Counted from the first letter of the stretch, positions 23,142-32,138 are shown. The stretch: DNA of 37,575 bases from Azolla pinnata (GCA_037176905.1 JBBBWG010032919.1:3292-40866); one strand, 5' to 3'. Notes: generated from the sequence alone by a model not told the origin. Translations and numbers: made by a program.

Positions 23142-23290
23142 TGCTGCTGCCGCTTCTTCTTCTTCTTCTTCGTCTTCGTCTTCTTCTTCTTCTTCTTCTT
23201 CTTCTTCTTCTTCGTCTTCGTCTTCTTCTTCTTCTTCGTCTTCTTCTTCTTCTTCTTCTTCTTCGTCTTCTTCGTCTTCGTCTTCTCTGT
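22787..23290. repeat. Composite microsatellite: (GA)n, (GCA)n, (GAA)n, (GA)n, (CGT)n, (CTT/CGT)n
   Basis: In order: GA run 22787-22811, GCA run about 22851-22875 passing into GAA, GA run about 22936-22984, CGT run about 23107-23141, then CTT triplets with regularly placed CGT variants to about 23286. Strand composition switches from pure purine to pure pyrimidine across about 100 bp of unique sequence. All open frames here (poly-Ser, poly-Leu, poly-Phe) are translated repeats. Confidence 0.95.
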
Positions 23291-23490
23291 CCGCTGTGGA
23301 GAATGTTATTAGGGTTTCTGTCTCACAAAACCCTAAAAAACTGCGCAGGTTTTGGGGATCATGAAGCTCCGCTTCTCAAACAAAATCATCACATGGATAC
23401 TAAATTTTTTCTTTTCTTCCTTTTCTTTTCTTAAACAGTTTGATCTGTGATCGATCTTGGTTCCTGAATCCGATCACGATCGGATTCACG

Positions 23491-24032
23491 GTTTTAGGGT
23501 TTAGGGTTTAGGACTTAGGGTTTAAGGGTTTAGCATTTAGGGTTTAAGGGTTCAAGGGTTTAAGGTTTTAGGGTTTTAGGGTTCAAGGGTTTAAGGTTTT
23601 AGGGTTTTAGGGTTCAAGGGTTTAAGGTTTTAGGGTTTTAGGGTTCAAGGGTTTAAGGTTTGAAGGGTTTCACGATTTAGGATTTTAGGGTTTAAGGGTT
23701 TAAGGGTTTAAGGGTTTAAGGGTTTAAGGGTTTAAGGTTTAAGGGTTTAAGAGTTTAAGAGTTTAAGGGTTTAGGGTTTAAGGGTTTAAGGTTTAAGGGT
23801 TTAAGGTTTAAGGGTTTAAGGTTTAAGGGTTTAAGGTTTAAGGGTTTAAGGGTTTAGGGTTTAAGGGTTTAAGGGTTTAAGGGTTTAGGATTTAGGGTTT
23901 AAGGGTTTAGGGTTTAAGGGTTTAAGGGTTTAGGATTTAGGTTTAAGGGTTTAGGGTTTAAGGGTTTAAGGGTTTAGGATTTAGGGTTTAAGGGTTTAGG
24001 ATTTAGAGTTTAAGGGTTTAAGGTTTAGGGTT
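23491..24032. repeat. Interstitial telomere-like array of degenerate TTTAGGG/TTTAAGGG units
   Basis: About 540 bp are built almost entirely of TTTAGGG-related words in the G-rich orientation. The commonest unit is the 8-mer TTTAAGGG, not the canonical plant 7-mer; variants are TTTTAGGG, TTCAAGGG and TTTAGGA. A 31-bp higher-order unit (TTCAAGGG, TTTAAGG, TTTTAGGG, TTTTAGGG) repeats exactly from 23551, 23582 and 23613, with a partial fourth copy at 23644. Unique sequence continues on both sides, so this is not a chromosome end. Confidence 0.93.
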
Positions 24033-25777
24033 CTCAGATTCTCAGAATCGCGCATTCCGTTTCTGTCTTTCCAATTCAGTCACAAAGACTGTTCACCGAG
24101 CGATTCCCATCGTCTGTTTGTTTGTTAGTTTTTTTTTGTCTTTCCCTGTCGTTGATTTAAACCTCTCACGCGGCAGCGGTGGTGGCAGCAGCTTGACAAA
24201 CTGACTACTAACCTTGTCTTCCCTGCTTGCTTGCGCAGACAGCTAGCTCCTCCTCTGATTTCGATTTGCAAAAGAGATTGCCCCCCGTGCGATTAACTGC
24301 TTCGACTTTTTACTGTTGGGCTCTGAATCCATCTTTCTGCATGAGGGCCCTCGATCGACGAGTTAGCTAGTGGTTTCTATGTTCGTTCCAGAGGGTAGCT
24401 GCTCCAGAAAGGGCCTTCCAATGTCCCTGTGTTCTTGCGTTTTTTTGTAACCATCGAGTGGCCATTCCTGGACAGGAAGGCCCTTCAGTTGGTGATCGTG
24501 GGCTCTCTATCGAATGTCGAGATTGTTTTTCGACGAGCGGCAAGATCGAAGTCAACTGGATTGAACCCTAGATCGACACAATCATCCACCGCGATCAACA
24601 ATTCTATATGTTTATTTGATTGCACGCCTCACCCCGAGTGTGTGCGGAAGCCGAAGGAGGCGCAGAGACCATATCCGAGGAGCTTTCTGACACAGTTCGA
24701 GCACTTCCAGAAGGATTCGGGGAACGACTCCAAAGCAAAGAGATTTTGCTGGGATCTGCTTGGCTCTTATATAGAAAGCCAGTTTCTCCGTGATTTGGTC
24801 AAGGCTTTGGATCATGAGCTAGGCTTAGATATATACTTCTCAGAGAGAGAGATATATATATAAAAATATATAATCCGATTCGATTCACTCTTCCCCAGCT
24901 TTACTTGCTTTTGTCTTTATAAAACTTTCATTGTTTTTTTTCAACCCTCCATCTATCTCATTGGGATCCTCTGCTCTTCTTTATGCCAGACATTTGGAGG
25001 AGGTCGAGGAGGGTGCATTGGCGTCAGAATGCGAGGACCGAGTCAAATCGATGTTTTTCTTTGTCGCCTTTAAACGTTGTGCTACATACATAGTTTGAAA
25101 TCATCGTTTGCCTGCCGCTCACATGCAATGTTTGCAGAATGACAATGCCCAAGCTCTTTCAGCTCTTACATCGATCTCATACACCGAGGGAATTTGTGTC
25201 TTCTTGCAAATCGAGCGAGACATGTCTCTTCGGCCACTCTAGCTAGCAATCCGATGTTTTGAATCCGGATGGTGGTAGTTCAGTCTCCACTATAGATTAT
25301 GTCAGGCTTATATGCAGTTACATCACACTGCGTTGTTTCGAATCCCTTAGCTTGTGGGTTCCGAAATACCCCAAATTTGTTTTGACTTTAGGATTCAAGA
25401 GTGGGTGGCATTGGACAGCGTGAAAAAACACGCATACAGTTGCGACATCGATACAAGGTATCATAGAACCAACCCCTGGTATACCATCTAATGCAATAGA
25501 TAGATCAATCACATGCTGCAAAGAACAATCCCAGAGTATAGAGGAACTGGCCCATTGGGCTATACACTGTTGAGTTCCTTTTTTTTTTTGTACTTTTACT
25601 CCAAAAGGACCGTAGATGTGCACGTAGATGCAAAACATCTGAAGTTTTCGTACTCAGGGGTCCGTTTTTTGAACTTCCGATTTCACCACGCGTTATGTTT
25701 TTTACAGGACTGCCAAAGCTATACAAATCAAGCTCATCAGGACAGAAACAATCAAGTGCACAATGCGATAAAAAATG

Positions 25778-28102
25778 CTATGCGAGTTTGATCGATAATG
25801 CTACACACGTACGTACTGAGCTTTTGCTTGCATATTGGAGATTTTCGGCTACACCGCCATTCTCAGAGACCTTGGCAATGGCATAAATATTGGAGATTGA
25901 TATGTATGAAGCATAATGTGTTTCATCAATAGTATGAGCAAAATTATATGCCTGAATACCTATCTTTACATTGCCCAGCTTTTGGCATGCGCCCAGCATG
26001 GTACTCCACAGTGGAAGGTCGGGCTGAAAAGGCATCTTTTCAGCCATTGCTACAGCCTCATCTAACTGGCCAGATCGACCCAGCAGATCGATCATGCAAC
26101 CGTAGTGCTTTAAATTTGGCAGCAGATTATATGTCTCCGTCATCATCTCCAAGAAAATGTATGCCCATTGTACAAGCCCTGAAAAACTGCAGATTGTGAG
26201 AACACAAAGAAAGGTTATGGCATCTGGTTCTATTGACTCCATCCTCATTCTATCCAACAAGAAAAAGAATGTCTCACTGTTGCCTTGGTGAGTATATCCG
26301 GTCATTATTGCATTCCAAGCTACACGATGCCTATAATGCAACGCATCAAATACCCACTGAGCTTCATTCATCAAACTACACTTTGCATACATATCAACTA
26401 TTGAGGTTCCCAGAGATGTCCTCAAATTCGTATCACTACATTTACCATTATGTTCCTCTTCACATCCTCTTTTTAAAATTTCCGAATGTACTTCTTGCCC
26501 TGCTTCTGGAGAACCGATGATGCAACAGGCTTTCAATGCACAAAAATATGTTACTTCATTGGCCTGCACACAGTCGACCACCATTGCTCTTAAACACTTC
26601 AAGGTTTCTTCAGCAAGTTCGTGCTCTACATACCAAACCATAAACAAGTTCCAAGAAACTACATCACGAGCAGAGAGATGAGTAAATATGTGAATGGCTT
26701 CTTCTAATAACTGAAATTTTATATACAACTCTATGAGTGAGTTACCTACAAATAAATCCCTCTCAAATTCTTTCTTTACAATCTCCAAGTAGATTTCCTG
26801 GCCTTTCTCTAGACCGCCTTTTACACTACAGCAAGCTTTCAAAACAAAGTTAAACGTTGTTGTATCTGGTGAGATTCCATCCATATGCATTTTCTCAAAG
26901 CAATGGAGGCCTTTGTTTCCCTCGTGATTCTCCACATATCCACCAATCAACACATTCCACGATACCACATCACGGTCTGCTANNNNNNNNNNNNNNNNNN
27001 NNNNNNNNNNNNNNNNNNNNNNNNNNNNNNNNNNNNNNNNNNNNNNNNNNNNNNNNNNNNNNNNNNNNNNNNNNNNNNNNNNGAGGCCTTTGTTTCCCTC
27101 GTGATTCTCCACATATCCACCAATCAACACATTCCACGATACCACATCACGGTCTGCTACATTATCAAAAACACACCGTGCTTCTGAAAGTAAGCGCAAT
27201 TTTGTGTATATGTCTGTTAATGCACTACCAACAAAAGGATGGATTTCAAAGCATTGTTTAGCTGCCACAATATGGAGTTTCCGGACCACCTTAATCCATT
27301 CATCTTTGTTATGGTTACAAGCTTTTGAAGTCGGCACTGCTGGCCCTACGTTGCTATCACCAGCTTTTGAAGTAGGTACTGTTGGTCCTACATTGGTATC
27401 ACAAGCTTTCAGAGTAGCTACAATCGTAAAAGCATTCGGAGAAACGCCATTCCTTATCATGTCTTCAATACAACATAATGCTTTTGCAGCATCGCCAAAT
27501 TGTGCATAGCCAATAATCAGCACCGTCCAAGCAATAACATCTGGGATGCGAAGCTTATCAAACACACACTGCGCCTCGGAAGTCAGACCACATCTCGCAT
27601 ACAAATGTACGAGAGAGCTAGCAACGAATGCCTCTTCCTCGAAGCTGTTACTTGCGACGTCATGATGCAGAAGTAACCCTCCGACCGAGCACGCGCTTCG
27701 ACAGCAAGCCCCCAGCAAAGCGAGGAAAGTACATTTGCTAGGAAAGACGCCGTCTTTCCTCATTTCTCCGTACACCCGCAGAGCTCCGCGCACATCGAAG
27801 CGATCGGCGCACAGCGGCGACGCGACGAGGGAGGTCCAGGAGTGTTGGTTGCGGCGGGGAGTCTTGCGGAGCACCCGCAGAGCGTCGGGGGAGCTTCCAC
27901 GATCAAGGAAGGCGGGAACCAGGTAGTTGCAGACATCGGAGAGGCCATCGACTCCGAGGTCGCAGAGGGAGAGATGGACGTGCCTGAGGAGGGACAGCAG
28001 GGAGCCGCGAGGGCAGGGAAGCGCGGCCGTCGTCTGTCGGAGCGTCTGCAGGAGGCGAAGGAGGTCGTCGACATCGCGCAGAGCTATGGCGGAGCTCGGC
28101 AT
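25778..28102 (-). CDS. Pentatricopeptide repeat protein, PLS class with truncated E-like end, intronless, gap-interrupted
   Basis: A single exon runs from ATG at 28102 to a stop at 25778. Tandem PPR motifs run through most of the protein, with repeated cores such as DVIAWTVLIIGYAQFGDAAK, DVVSWNVLIGGYVENHEGNK, VAWNAIMTGYTHQGNSE and YGCMIDLLGRSGQLDEAVAM, alternating in P, L and S fashion. An E-like stretch (LWSTMLGACQKLGNVKIG, then YISISNIYAIA) is followed by about 27 unrelated residues; no E+ or DYW domain is present. PLS PPR proteins bind organelle RNA one base per repeat, usually for C-to-U editing; without DYW, activity would need a partner. A 100-N gap (26983-27082) lies inside. The frame stays open across it, but flanking sequence is duplicated (see gap entry): apparent length is 774 residues, probable true length 715. 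The overall style resembles fern PPR proteins. Confidence 0.92.
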   Translation of the reverse strand: MPSSAIALRDVDDLLRLLQTLRQTTAALPCPRGSLLSLLRHVHLSLCDLGVDGLSDVCNYLVPAFLDRGSSPDALRVLRKTPRRNQHSWTSLVASPLCADRFDVRGALRVYGEMRKDGVFPSKCTFLALLGACCRSACSVGGLLLHHDVASNSFEEEAFVASSLVHLYARCGLTSEAQCVFDKLRIPDVIAWTVLIIGYAQFGDAAKALCCIEDMIRNGVSPNAFTIVATLKACDTNVGPTVPTSKAGDSNVGPAVPTSKACNHNKDEWIKVVRKLHIVAAKQCFEIHPFVGSALTDIYTKLRLLSEARCVFDNVADRDVVSWNVLIGGYVENHEGNKGLXXXXXXXXXXXXXXXXXXXXXXXXXXXXXXXXXXADRDVVSWNVLIGGYVENHEGNKGLHCFEKMHMDGISPDTTTFNFVLKACCSVKGGLEKGQEIYLEIVKKEFERDLFVGNSLIELYIKFQLLEEAIHIFTHLSARDVVSWNLFMVWYVEHELAEETLKCLRAMVVDCVQANEVTYFCALKACCIIGSPEAGQEVHSEILKRGCEEEHNGKCSDTNLRTSLGTSIVDMYAKCSLMNEAQWVFDALHYRHRVAWNAIMTGYTHQGNSETFFFLLDRMRMESIEPDAITFLCVLTICSFSGLVQWAYIFLEMMTETYNLLPNLKHYGCMIDLLGRSGQLDEAVAMAEKMPFQPDLPLWSTMLGACQKLGNVKIGIQAYNFAHTIDETHYASYISISNIYAIAKVSENGGVAENLQYASKSSVRTCVALSIKLA
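26906..27159. other. Assembly gap (100 N) flanked by identical 77-bp sequences
   Basis: The Ns occupy 26983-27082. The 77 bp before the gap (26906-26982) and after it (27083-27159) are identical, beginning GAGGCCTTTGTTTCCCTCG and ending CACGGTCTGCTA. This is what two overlapping contig ends look like when joined with a default 100-N spacer. Removing the Ns and one copy (177 bp, 59 codons) keeps the PPR frame and gives one uninterrupted PPR motif. Confidence 0.93.
27320..27405. repeat. 42-bp in-frame tandem repeat inside the PPR gene
   Basis: Copies start at 27320 and 27362, with the start of a third at 27404 (AGCTTTYGAAG or similar). In the protein they give two 14-residue copies (residues about 234-261), CDTNVGPTVPTSKA-like then GDSNVGPAVPTSKA-like. 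They extend the KAC end of a PPR L-type motif and lengthen the link to the next helix pair. Confidence 0.9.
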
Positions 28103-28249
28103 CGAGCTCCGCGTTTTCCTGCAGAAGTGTAACTTCTGCAGAAGTGCTCGTGTTTCTCTGTAATTACATATTTAGCCCCTTCTTATTTTTTTAGGGTTCT
28201 TTTCAGGGGGTTTTGTCTGTAAAAAACCCCCAGATGTTTTCTTCTGAAT

Positions 28250-28440
28250 GGATTGGACATCTTTAGCCCCGGGTTTTTTTTGGGGTTTTTTTAGGGTTTT
28301 ACAGGGAGGGGGGGGTTTGTCTCGAACCGTAACGTTGTCCGATTCGGAAACGTGTAACGCCGGATGGTTTCTGAATTGATTGGACATCGTTAGCCCCGGT
28401 TTTGGCGTTTTAGGGTTTTTGGGGTTCGCCTCGAACCCTA
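28250..28440. repeat. Two diverged copies of a G/T-rich block upstream of the PPR gene
   Basis: GATTGGACATCTTTAGCCCCGG at 28251 matches GATTGGACATCGTTAGCCCCGG at 28378 (offset 127). CTCGAACCGTAACGTTGT at 28321 resembles CTCGAACCCTAATGTGTT at 28430 (offset 109). Both copies contain TTTAGGGTTTT. The differing offsets show indels between the copies. Confidence 0.75.
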
Positions 28441-28840
28441 ATGTGTTTTGAAATGGTGGGCATAGACATCGAGATAGATGGTTCGAGATCGGCACGAGTT
28501 TTAAGGTTTTGGAGATGGAAACCGGCTGTTCTGTATATAATCTGGCTGTTGAGGTCTACTCGAGCCGTGTAATCGACCGATGCATGTGCTAAGTAAGAAG
28601 AGGGATACATAACAGCATGGGCAAGGTCAAGGGCAGATATGGCAATGGTCTTCGAGCTGGGCCAGCGATCCGAGAACCCACAGCTCATAGTGTCTATCGT
28701 CCACCCAATGAGCGAGGAAAAGTGACTTGTGGAAGCTGGGCCACGCATCCGAACGGCATTGGCTGGGGCCGCAGAACGTGTTGAACCTTATCTCGAAAAA
28801 TCCCGTGTCAAGCAAGCCTATCGCTATACAGAGCACTCCC

Positions 28841-28841
<1 letters not shown>

Positions 28842-28873
<32 letters not shown>
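28842..28873. repeat. (TG)n microsatellite
   Basis: A perfect TG run of 32 bp. Confidence 0.95.
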
Positions 28874-28874
<1 letters not shown>

Positions 28875-29035
28875 TTAAGAAAGCGATCAGGATCGTTTTG
28901 TTTTTTTTTCCCCGATTATTATCTGTGGATCTCTACGGAACAGTCAATCACGGCAAATCGACACAAAGGCGAAGAAGCCCTAAATCCTGAAAGGGCCCGA
29001 CGGATAACGCTGCAGGATGATGTTGGTCCACACAT

Positions 29036-29770
29036 GCACATGCATCGATACCACGTGCACACATGCACACACACACACACACATGCATGCATGCATACGC
29101 ATCGCTCACCCACATGCATGCATGCATATGCATCGCTCACCCACATATGCATATATTACATACACAGACACATAGAGAGAAAGAGACATGTATGCATCAT
29201 GCACACATGATACATACATATATACATACAGACATGCACACATACATACATACACACGCGCGCACACACATGCATGCATGCATGTGACGGGACATGCACA
29301 CGCATACAACGACATGGAGGCATGCATACACACACATCAACACAAACAAAAGGCATACGCGTACGCACACATACATACATGCATGCACACATGCACACAT
29401 TCATGCATACACATACATGCGCACATGCATACATACATACATGCACGCATGCACACACACACATGCACACATTCATACATACATACGTACATGCACATAT
29501 ACATACATGCATGCATGCATGCATACATACACACACATACATACAGACATGCATGCATGCACACATGCACACATACATACACACAGATATACACATGCAC
29601 GCATACATACACACACACATACACACGCACACATGCATGCATGCATACATGCACACGCACACACACATGCACACACACACATGCATGCACACATGCATGC
29701 ACACATACATACAAGCATGCATACATACATACATACATACACACATACATACATACATACATACATACAT
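29036..29770. repeat. CA/TACA/TGCA repeat tract, largely alternating purine-pyrimidine
   Basis: About 730 bp are made of CA, TACA, TGCA and CGCA steps. Perfect purine-pyrimidine alternation holds without a break over 29474-29545 (72 bp), 29587-29713 (127 bp) and 29715-29770 (56 bp), with shorter runs to the left. TGCA-rich parts are also self-complementary. All frames stay open because the repeat lacks stop words, which gives misleading Cys-Met-Tyr-Val or His-Thr-Tyr ORFs on the two strands. Confidence 0.95.
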
Positions 29771-29949
29771 CACCCTGCTTCTTCTTCAAGAACAGAAAAA
29801 AGAAAAAGACTTGGAACAGAGTCCACACAAAAATCCCTATCTTTTCTCTCCTTCTGCTCAACCTGCAGAAAACAGAGGAGCCGGAGCAGAAGAGGATCGC
29901 GCCGAGAAGGGAGAGGCTCAGATCAATCCTTCTACGCAGAGACAGGTTC

Positions 29950-29997
29950 GTCTTCTTCTTCTTCTTCTTCTTCTTCTTCTTCTTCTTCTTCTTCTTC
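29950..29997. repeat. (CTT)n microsatellite
   Basis: About 16 CTT/TTC triplets in a pyrimidine-rich stretch, roughly 840 bp upstream of the Nudix-like ATG. Confidence 0.95.
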
Positions 29998-30820
29998 CCC
30001 TTGTTCGATTTCTCTGTATTTCCCTGCGAAATGGTGCTGCTCTTCCCCCGCATGGCAGCTCCTCCGCATGTTTCTTCTGGTGCGTGACTCCCGTCTTTGC
30101 TTTCCTGTGCTTTGCTTTCCCTTCCATGTCCCCGCAATCTTGTGCAGATACGCTCGTGTATACTATGCCTCCCGTCCCTTTCCTTTGCATTAGTGTTTTG
30201 CTCCCCGTTCTCCTCTTCGTTCCCGCTTCATCGAGGGAGTAGTCTGCTTCTTTACCTACCCGACGAGTAGTAGTACTCCGCGTTTCTTTCCACGCCTGAT
30301 CGCTGGTTTGTTTCTTCCATTGCCTGTTCGCGCTCTCTGTTTCGGTGGCTAGCCGATGAAAATATTTTGCCTCCTTGTCTACATCCCATGGTTTTCCTCT
30401 TCCTCTTCCTTTGTTTGAGCCATCGGACACCCGTTCCTGTCCAATTACCGTCTTTAGACCGGAATTCATGGGTTGCTAAAAATTGAACTTTGCACGCATT
30501 AGGAAGAGAGAGGAATCTCACGATATTGTCGTCCGATTGGGTTAGAAACCAAGTCTACGATTTTCTTCTTCTTCTTCTTCTTCAAGGATTTTTTAGATTC
30601 GCGTATTTATATCGTCTGCCATTTTTGCTTTCAGGGCTAATGAAATTCACAAGAATCTGTACTCGAAATCTATGTAACCATATGCAAGCATAGGCCTTGA
30701 ACTGCGTTGCATACAGACGCTTCAGGGGGACAAACAAGCAATATGAAGAAGAGAGGGTTATGCTCCCTGCCACAATCTTAAAGAATTTCAATGTTTTATG
30801 CCTAAGAAGTCTACATCTTT

Positions 30821-30835
30821 ATGAAGGATTGCTAA
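30821..30835 (+). promoter_or_regulatory. Four-codon upstream ORF (MKDC-stop) abutting the Nudix-like start
   Basis: ATG AAG GAT TGC TAA ends one base before the main ATG at 30837. If this region is in the mature mRNA, ribosomes would have to leak past or reinitiate. Whether an intron ends just before 30837 cannot be excluded (it is preceded by CTAAG). Confidence 0.4.
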
Positions 30836-30836
30836 G

Positions 30837-32138
30837 ATGAACTCATGCGGGCTTAACTTTCCTAAAGGAACATCCGCAGCAGAATCACCATTGCATCATG
30901 GTTGTAGGATGAAATCAATATGTGTTGCAGACCTAAGCAGTCAATGGAACATTTCTGGTGCATCAAGTTATGATTTACAATTGCATATCAAGGATGGTAA
31001 CCCTTCGTCATCTCACCCCAAGTGTCAGAAGAGCTTAACATGTTCTTCTCACCTAAGCGAGAAGGTGCCTTCTGTTTTTCCTGCTAAGTTGAGCTCTTAT
31101 TTTATGGAATGGATTGGACAACTCTTCAGTGGTACCGAGATTCAAGGACAGAGATCAAAACCAGGCAATGACATGGGAGAAGATTCGCAGGAGAGTAGAT
31201 TCAGATCATTTTTGCTTGAATATGATAACAAAGGTTCTTTCTCTACATTTACCATGAAGCCTCTTGATCTCCATCAAGGTGTATTATCTCCATCAGATGA
31301 TCTTAAAACTCATGTTCTTGATACAAAAGCACTTGGAGAAAGACCACTGGTTTCTGACTCACCAGCAGCCACTGCGCTGGAAAACGCGTCACTTTTTGAC
31401 ATGCTAGAAAACAATCTTTCTGGAGAAGCTGAGCTTGTGGAGCTTTTGACTTACAACACATCTCCGAAATTTCAATCTCCTGATGCTCTTGCATCATGGC
31501 TAAATGACAGATTACCATCCGGCATTTCTCATTGGGGAACAGCACCAGGTACCAAGAGGGTAGCCAATCTATGGATGGAGCTAGTAGAAGGTGAAATAGT
31601 ACTAGAAGATGCTTACCCCCCGAGAAGAACTGTCCATGTTGCCAGTGTCCACATAAAAAATGATGCTGGTCATGTGCTCATTGAAGCTCATCAAGAGATG
31701 GCAGATGGCAGTATAAGGCATCGCAATCGGCCTTTGTCAGAGAAAATGAGACCAGGTGAAGATATAGAGACAGCTTGCTTCCGCGGCATTTCTGAAGAAT
31801 TGGGATGTCAATTAGGTTGCAGGAGTAGAGTCAAGATCGTGCCAAATTCATATCGACAAAAACTAGAGGAAAGAGAATCATCGTCTTATCCTGGCCTCTT
31901 AACTTCTTATGTCATACATTCCATTGATGTTACCATAGAGGATTTGCCCGAGACTGGATTTTATACTGTTGAAGATGAAATGGCCTCGAAACACATCAAT
32001 GGGAATCCTCCTCTACTTGGATTGCAATCCTTACGTAGCTCCGTTGTCTGTCCCGATGGGGCAGGCACTGTAAATAATCATCACATTGCCGTGGGTGTGA
32101 AGAAGCACTTTTGGAGATGGGTGCCTCAACATCTTTGA
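30837..32138 (+). CDS. Nudix-fold-like protein with degenerate Nudix box, single exon, 433 aa
   Basis: The start at 30837 is the first ATG after an in-frame stop at 30822-30824. Residues 1-190 are poorly conserved and Ser-rich. From about residue 235 a globular domain follows with LWMELVEGEIVLEDAYPPRR, then VHVASVHIKNDAGHVLIEAH, the usual first strands of a Nudix fold. The Nudix-box region is residues 302-324, EKMRPGED then IETACFRGISEELGC. Against G-x5-E-x7-R-E-U-x-E-E-x-G-U it keeps E308, R316, E320, E321 and G323, but the first Gly is E302 and the Glu after Arg is G317. Active Nudix enzymes hydrolyse nucleoside-diphosphate-linked substrates with Mg2+ held by these Glu residues; loss of the Glu at 317 questions catalysis. 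The end KKHFWRWVPQHL looks complete. I do not know a named family for it. Confidence 0.7.
   Translation: MNSCGLNFPKGTSAAESPLHHGCRMKSICVADLSSQWNISGASSYDLQLHIKDGNPSSSHPKCQKSLTCSSHLSEKVPSVFPAKLSSYFMEWIGQLFSGTEIQGQRSKPGNDMGEDSQESRFRSFLLEYDNKGSFSTFTMKPLDLHQGVLSPSDDLKTHVLDTKALGERPLVSDSPAATALENASLFDMLENNLSGEAELVELLTYNTSPKFQSPDALASWLNDRLPSGISHWGTAPGTKRVANLWMELVEGEIVLEDAYPPRRTVHVASVHIKNDAGHVLIEAHQEMADGSIRHRNRPLSEKMRPGEDIETACFRGISEELGCQLGCRSRVKIVPNSYRQKLEERESSSYPGLLTSYVIHSIDVTIEDLPETGFYTVEDEMASKHINGNPPLLGLQSLRSSVVCPDGAGTVNNHHIAVGVKKHFWRWVPQHL

Larger units (their letters stand above)
21940..25777. other. Repeat-rich intergenic region between TLP8-like and PPR genes
   Basis: 21940-22640 probably holds the TLP8 promoter and leader. 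22648-23290 is a chain of microsatellites and 23491-24032 is telomere-like repeat. 24033-25777 is unique sequence in which I recognise no gene. The 144-codon ORF at 24429-24863 (+) has no recognisable domain and no supporting splice structure. Confidence 0.6.
28103..30836. other. Divergent intergenic region between PPR and Nudix-like genes
   Basis: Next to the PPR start there is a G/T-rich region with two diverged copies of a block (28250-28440). A TG run and about 730 bp of CA/TACA/TGCA repeats follow, and then a pyrimidine-rich region with CTT triplets (29950-29997 and 30561-30583) that probably belongs to the promoter or 5' leader of the Nudix-like gene. No gene is supported; the 200-320-codon ORFs in 29156-30242 are translated repeats. 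Confidence 0.6.

Noticed and set aside
22494..23434. ORFs of 190-210 codons (poly-Ser, poly-Leu, poly-Phe)
   Set aside because: Translated microsatellites, with no non-repetitive conserved segment.
23491..24032. A true chromosome end (telomere)
   Set aside because: Repeats are degenerate, and unique sequence plus genes continue on both sides.
24429..24863. 144-codon + ORF between the telomere-like array and the PPR gene
   Set aside because: No recognisable motif, no splice partners and no clear homology that I can name.
26857..27261. Plus-strand ORFs crossing the N gap
   Set aside because: Shadows of the PPR gene on the opposite strand, extended through Ns.
29156..30242. Overlapping ORFs of 200-320 codons on both strands
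   Set aside because: They are the CA/TACA/TGCA repeat translated (His-Thr-Met-Tyr on +, Cys-Met-Tyr-Val on -); all frames are open because the repeat lacks stop words.
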